From Serratia marcescens (GTDB lineage: Bacteria > Pseudomonadota > Gammaproteobacteria > Enterobacterales > Enterobacteriaceae): a DNA stretch of 64,000 nt. The notes under the pieces were generated by a model, which saw only the letters and a list, made by a program, of their open reading frames with translations, was not told where the DNA came from and ran no database searches. Made by a program: the position numbers and the translations under genes. Of this stretch, positions 60,349 to 64,000 are shown in pieces. The stretch is taken from contig NZ_VFMJ01000001.1 in assembly GCF_006715005.1 (NCBI RefSeq), positions 124,001 to 188,000 on the forward strand, given 5' to 3'. How positions within the stretch are numbered: position 1 is the stretch's first letter; each line of letters starts with the position of its first letter.

Positions 60349-62121
60349 ATGATGGATCGTTCCCGTTTGCTGAAATTCCTGCTGCCCTACCTGTGGCCGA
60401 AAGACAACCCGCGCCTGCGGGGGTATCTGGTGGTGGCCTTCGTGTTTATGGTGGCGGCCAAGGTCAGCACCACGCTGGTGCCGCTGGCCTACAAAGCAAT
60501 GGTCGATGCGCTGAGCGGCGAGACGGCGAAAATGCTGGCGGTGCCGCTGGGGCTGATTATCGCCTACGGCGTGGCGCGGGTGGGCGGCGCGCTGTTTGAG
60601 GAGCTGCGCAACGTGATGTTTATCCACGTCAGCCAGAATGCCACGCGCCTGCTGGGCGTGCGGGTATTTCGCCAGCTGCATGCGCTGAGCCTGCGCTTCC
60701 ATCTGGAGCGTCAGACCGGCGGGCTGTCGCTATCCATCGAGCGCGGCACCCAGGCGGTGTCCACGGTGCTGTCGCGGCTGCTGTTCTCCATCGTGCCGAT
60801 CCTGTTCGAACTGACGCTGGTCACGGCAATCATGTGGCATATGCTGAACGGCTGGTTTGCGCTGGCGATCCTGACGACGGTCGGCTGCTACATTCTGTTC
60901 ACCGTGCTGGCGGTGAGCTGGCGCACCCGTTTTCGCCGCGAGCTCAACAAGGCCAACGCCGACGCCAACAGCAAATCCATCGACAGCCTGCTGAACTATG
61001 AGACCGTGAAGTACTTCGGCAATGAAGAGTTCGAGGCCGAGCGTTTCGATCTGTCGCGGCGGCTGTACGAATACGCCGCCATCAAGAACCAATTCAGTTT
61101 TACCGCGATCAACCTGGGGCAAACCGCCATTATCTCGATCGGGCTGATCGTGATGATGGCCATGGCGGCACAGGGCATTACCCAGGGGACGATGACGGTC
61201 GGCGACTTCGTGCTGGTCAACGCCTACCTGCTGCAGCTGTATCAGCCGCTGAACTTCTTCGGCTTTATTTATTCCGAGGTGCGCCAGGCGCTGATCGACA
61301 TGGAGAATATGTTCGATCTGCTGCAGGAAAAGCGTGAGATCGTCGATAGCCCGGATGCGCAGCCGCTGCGCCTCGATCGCGGCGAAGTGCGATTCGACGC
61401 GGTCAGCTTTGGTTACGACACGCGCCGACCAATCCTCAAGCAGGTGAGTTTTACCATTCCGGCGGGCCACACGGTGGCGGTGGTCGGCGCCTCCGGCGCG
61501 GGCAAGTCCACGCTGTCGCGCCTGCTGTTCCGCTTCTACGATGTGCAGGGCGGCGCCATTACCCTCGACGGCCAGGACATTCGCCAGCTGACCCAGGCCA
61601 GCCTGCGGCAGGCGATCGGCATCGTGCCGCAGGATACGGTGCTGTTCAACGATACGCTGCGCTACAACATCGGTTACGGCAAAACCGGCTCCAGCGATGA
61701 AGAAATCGAGCGGGCGGCGCGGCTGGCGCATATCCATGATTTTATCGTCGGCCTGCCTGACGGTTACGACACCCGGGTGGGTGAGCGCGGGCTGAAGCTG
61801 TCGGGCGGTGAAAAGCAGCGGGTGGCGATCGCGCGCACCATCCTGAAAAATCCGGCCATCCTGGTGTTCGACGAGGCGACCAGCGCGCTGGATACCCAGA
61901 CCGAGCGCGAAATCCAGGGGCACCTGCGCGAGGTGAGTCGCAACCACACCACGCTGGTGATCGCCCACCGGCTCTCCACCGTGGTGGACGCCGATGAGAT
62001 CATCGTGCTGGAGGCGGGGGAGATCGTCGAACGCGGGGGGCATGAGACGCTGCTGGCGGCGAACGGCCGCTACGCCGCCATGTGGCAAACCCAGTACAGC
62101 GAAGAGCAGGAACCGCAATGA
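60349..62121 (+). CDS. ATM1-like ABC transporter, fused permease and ATPase
   Basis: 590 residues. A six-segment exporter membrane domain (residues about 20-310) and an ATPase domain with Walker A (VGASGAGKST), C-loop (LSGGEKQRVAIARTIL) and Walker B (ILVFDEATSALD). The stretch FHLERQTGGLSLSIERGTQAVSTVLSRLLFSIVPILFEL is typical of the ATM1/ABCB7 branch, whose members move glutathione conjugates or sulfur compounds. Start at one of two adjacent ATGs (60349, 60352); the longer upstream frame overlaps the divergent promoter. The first 180 bp upstream are shared with the AraC gene. Confidence 0.88.
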   Translation: MMDRSRLLKFLLPYLWPKDNPRLRGYLVVAFVFMVAAKVSTTLVPLAYKAMVDALSGETAKMLAVPLGLIIAYGVARVGGALFEELRNVMFIHVSQNATRLLGVRVFRQLHALSLRFHLERQTGGLSLSIERGTQAVSTVLSRLLFSIVPILFELTLVTAIMWHMLNGWFALAILTTVGCYILFTVLAVSWRTRFRRELNKANADANSKSIDSLLNYETVKYFGNEEFEAERFDLSRRLYEYAAIKNQFSFTAINLGQTAIISIGLIVMMAMAAQGITQGTMTVGDFVLVNAYLLQLYQPLNFFGFIYSEVRQALIDMENMFDLLQEKREIVDSPDAQPLRLDRGEVRFDAVSFGYDTRRPILKQVSFTIPAGHTVAVVGASGAGKSTLSRLLFRFYDVQGGAITLDGQDIRQLTQASLRQAIGIVPQDTVLFNDTLRYNIGYGKTGSSDEEIERAARLAHIHDFIVGLPDGYDTRVGERGLKLSGGEKQRVAIARTILKNPAILVFDEATSALDTQTEREIQGHLREVSRNHTTLVIAHRLSTVVDADEIIVLEAGEIVERGGHETLLAANGRYAAMWQTQYSEEQEPQ

Positions 62122-62130
62122 CGCTGCCGT

Positions 62131-62727
62131 TCACCCCGCCGATGGCGCGGCCTTGAGCCGTTGTATCACGTAGTCGCAGGCGATGCGGTAATCCTGCTGC
62201 AGATCGGTATCATCCCCGGCCAGGCTGCCGCGCAGCCAGAGCCCATCGATCATCGCCGCCAGCCCGCGCGCCGCGTCGCGCGCCTGCTGCAGCGGCAGCT
62301 CGCGGCGGAACTGGCTGCAAATATTGGAATAGAGTCGCCGATCGTTGGCGCGCTGCAGGCGGCGCAGCACCGGCTGATGCATGCTGGCGGCCCAGAAGTC
62401 GAGCCAGGCGCGCATGGAAATGGCGTTGGTTTGGCTGGGGTGGAAGTTGCCCTGAATGATGGCGCACAGCTGCGACTGGCTGTCGCTTGCCGCCTGAGCG
62501 CGGCACTCGGCCACCGCGTCGCGCAGATCGCGCAGGATCTTGCGCATGGTCGCGCTCAACAAACCTTCTTTATCGCCGAAATAGTGGCTGACGATGCCGG
62601 TCGACAGCCCGGCCTCTTTCGCCACCTGCGACAGGGTGACGCCAGCCAGCCCCACAACGTTGATGGTCTCGAAGGCGGCGTTAATCAGCTGCTCCTTGCG
62701 CTGCTCAGGAATGTCTCTGCGGTACAT
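62131..62727 (-). CDS. betI: TetR-family choline-responsive repressor BetI
   Basis: 198 residues (E. coli BetI 195). TetR helix-turn-helix at residues about 12-55 (QLINAAFETINVVGLAGVTLSQVAKEAGLSTGIVSHYFGDKEGLLSATMRKIL) and a C-terminal part that follows BetI closely (FWAASMHQPVLRRLQRANDRRLYSNICSQF; RDAARGLAAMIDGLWLRGSLAGD). The upstream open frame is rejected because it covers the operator at 62767. Normally followed by betB and betA; here the next gene is convergent, so betI stands alone on its strand. Confidence 0.9.
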   Translation of the reverse strand: MYRRDIPEQRKEQLINAAFETINVVGLAGVTLSQVAKEAGLSTGIVSHYFGDKEGLLSATMRKILRDLRDAVAECRAQAASDSQSQLCAIIQGNFHPSQTNAISMRAWLDFWAASMHQPVLRRLQRANDRRLYSNICSQFRRELPLQQARDAARGLAAMIDGLWLRGSLAGDDTDLQQDYRIACDYVIQRLKAAPSAG

Positions 62728-62766
62728 ATTTTCCTCAACTGATAGGCAAATCACACTTTGAATTTG

Positions 62767-62788
62767 ATTGATTGAACGGTCAATCAAT
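62767..62788. promoter_or_regulatory. BetI operator
   Basis: ATTGATTGA / TCAATCAAT, perfect 9-bp arms with a 4-bp centre, midway between betI and the divergent BCCT gene. Position and sequence type fit known BetI sites, so it probably controls both genes in response to choline. Confidence 0.8.
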
Positions 62789-62885
62789 ACTCTATATGCT
62801 GCGAAAATGTCAAATAAATGACGATAAGATATTAACCAAAAGTTGCATTTAAATCGTCTGTCTTTCGCATCATGGAAGCCTGCCA

Positions 62886-64000
62886 ATGACAATGAAAACT
62901 CCCCCATCGCTTGACGAAGAACCTGTCAGATTAAATGTCCCGGTATTTTTCGGCTCGGCGGCGGTGATCCTGCTGCTGGGATCGCTGGTCGTGCTGTTTC
63001 CCGCCGCCAGCAAACAGTGGCTGAATGTTGCGCAAAGCTGGGTGGCCGATGTGTTCGGCTGGTATTACATGCTGCTGATGGTCGCCTGCATGGCGTTCGT
63101 GTTCTGGCTGGCGCTGTCGCGCTTTGGCCATATTCGCCTGAGCCAGGATGACGAGCCGCCGCAGTTCAGCTACCCCTCGTGGGTGGCGATGCTGTTCTCG
63201 TCGGGCATCGGTATTGCGCTGGTGTATTACGGCGCCTATGAGCCGCTGGATCACTTCCTGTCGCCACCGGAAGGCAGCGGCGGCAGCGTGCAGGCGGCGC
63301 GACAGGCGATGGCGCTCACCTTTTTGCACTGGGGGCTGCACGGTTGGGCGCTGTACGCGCTGATCGCCACCGCGCTCGCCTATTTCGCCTATTGTCGCGG
63401 TTTGCCGCTGGCGCTGCGTTCGGCGCTGTACCCGATCTTCGGCGAGCGCATCCACGGCGGCGTCGGTCATCTGGTGGACAGCTTCGGTATTCTGGTGACG
63501 GTTATCTCGATGGTGACCAACCTGGGGATCGGCGCGTTGCTGGTGAACTCGGGGCTGTTTTACCTGTTCGACATCCCGCAAAGCACCGGCGTACTGCTGG
63601 CGCTGATCGTGGTGATGATGGTGGTGGCCACGCTGGCGGCGGTCACCGGCGTCGAGAAGGGCATTGCCATGCTGTCGAACATCAACGTCGGCTTCCTGTG
63701 CCTGCTGCTGCTGTTCGTGTTTCTGGCCGGGCCGACGCTGAACCTGCTCAACGGCATGTTGCAGAACCTCGGGGATTATCTGACCTCGCTCGTCAGCCGC
63801 AGCTTCGATATGTATCTGTATGGCAAGGCGCGCCAGTGGCAGGGCGCCTGGACGCTGTTCTATTGGGCCTGGTGGGTGGCGTGGGCGCCGTTCGTCGGGC
63901 TGTTTATCGCCCGCATTTCCAAAGGCCGTACCATCCGTGAGCTGATCTTCGGCGTGTTGCTGATCCCGCTCGGGTTCACGCTGGCGTGGCTGTCGATCTT
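62886..64000 (+). CDS. BCCT-family transporter, 3' end beyond the window
   Basis: At least 371 codons, open to the right edge. N-terminus MTMKTPPSLDEEPVRLNV, then membrane segments with BCCT motifs (FSSGIGIALVYYGAYEPLDHFLSPPEG; LTFLHWGLHGWALYALIATALAYFAYCRGLPLALRSALYPIFGERIHGGVGHLVD; WTLFYWAWWVAWAPFVGLFIARISKGRTIREL). Divergent from betI, in the place of betT, but less like E. coli BetT than the copy at 52619 in places (TVISMVTNLGIGALLVNSGL). GGAAG lies 7 bp before the ATG at 62886; a second ATG is at 62892. Osmoprotectant uptake is likely. Confidence 0.88.
   Translation, partial: MTMKTPPSLDEEPVRLNVPVFFGSAAVILLLGSLVVLFPAASKQWLNVAQSWVADVFGWYYMLLMVACMAFVFWLALSRFGHIRLSQDDEPPQFSYPSWVAMLFSSGIGIALVYYGAYEPLDHFLSPPEGSGGSVQAARQAMALTFLHWGLHGWALYALIATALAYFAYCRGLPLALRSALYPIFGERIHGGVGHLVDSFGILVTVISMVTNLGIGALLVNSGLFYLFDIPQSTGVLLALIVVMMVVATLAAVTGVEKGIAMLSNINVGFLCLLLLFVFLAGPTLNLLNGMLQNLGDYLTSLVSRSFDMYLYGKARQWQGAWTLFYWAWWVAWAPFVGLFIARISKGRTIRELIFGVLLIPLGFTLAWLSI

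Overview
The window looks like a chromosome segment of a Serratia species, probably of the S. marcescens group. It is GC-rich. The order of core genes follows the Enterobacterales, and nearly every core protein reads as a close relative of its E. coli counterpart (argO-yggE-argP-rpiA-serA-fau-6S RNA-zapA-ygfB-pepP-ubiH-ubiI-gcvTHP; trhA-ygfZ-sdhE-ygfX; fldB-xerD-dsbC-recJ-prfB-lysS). I see no prophage, insertion sequence or CRISPR array. The assignment to Serratia is an inference from this overall character; no search was run.

Region 1 (1-7.7 kb) is a carbohydrate catabolic cluster. A YiaJ-type IclR regulator is divergent from a sugar ABC importer (ATPase, permease, binding protein) plus an SMP-30 lactonase. 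Downstream, with its own promoter, is yiaK-yiaL. Both promoters carry the same operator just downstream of the -10 element, so all six genes and the regulator appear to form one regulon for 2,3-diketo-L-gulonate or a related lactone. An ABC importer stands where E. coli has the YiaMNO TRAP transporter.

Region 2 (7.7-24 kb) is housekeeping: arginine export, pentose and serine biosynthesis, 6S RNA, cell division, ubiquinone hydroxylases and the glycine cleavage operon. An ERIC repeat lies between gcvT and gcvH, and an internal hairpin with a short T-run lies between gcvH and gcvP.

Region 3 (23.8-29.4 kb) is accessory. It holds a quinone-oxidoreductase-like protein, an acetyltransferase, a two-component system, ygfF and a BrnT/BrnA toxin-antitoxin pair with a palindromic operator over its promoter. 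The two-component system faces a 77-residue exported-looking cationic peptide across four PmrA/QseB-type half-sites spaced exactly 11 bp apart.

Region 4 (29.7-37.7 kb) is a complete sugar operon: DeoR regulator, RhaS/LsrB-like binding protein, ATPase, two permeases, AlsE-like epimerase, ROK kinase and PfkB kinase. The substrate is unknown.

Region 5 (37.7-52.5 kb) is mostly core: HD hydrolase, trhA, DUF2165, ygfZ, sdhE-ygfX joined to creBCD (with a cre-tag before creD), fldB, xerD-dsbC-recJ, prfB with its programmed +1 frameshift, lysS and tRNA-Gly(CCC).

Region 6 (52.6-64 kb) is accessory and stress-related: a BetT-type transporter, a small lipoprotein, a two-gene operon of a PF10014-type 2-oxoglutarate dioxygenase and a class V PLP enzyme, a CPCC protein, HdeD, ActS, an AraC/GyrI-like regulator divergent from an ATM1-like ABC exporter, and betI divergent from a second BCCT transporter that runs off the right end. 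The dioxygenase/PLP pair and the response-regulator/peptide module look the least explained.
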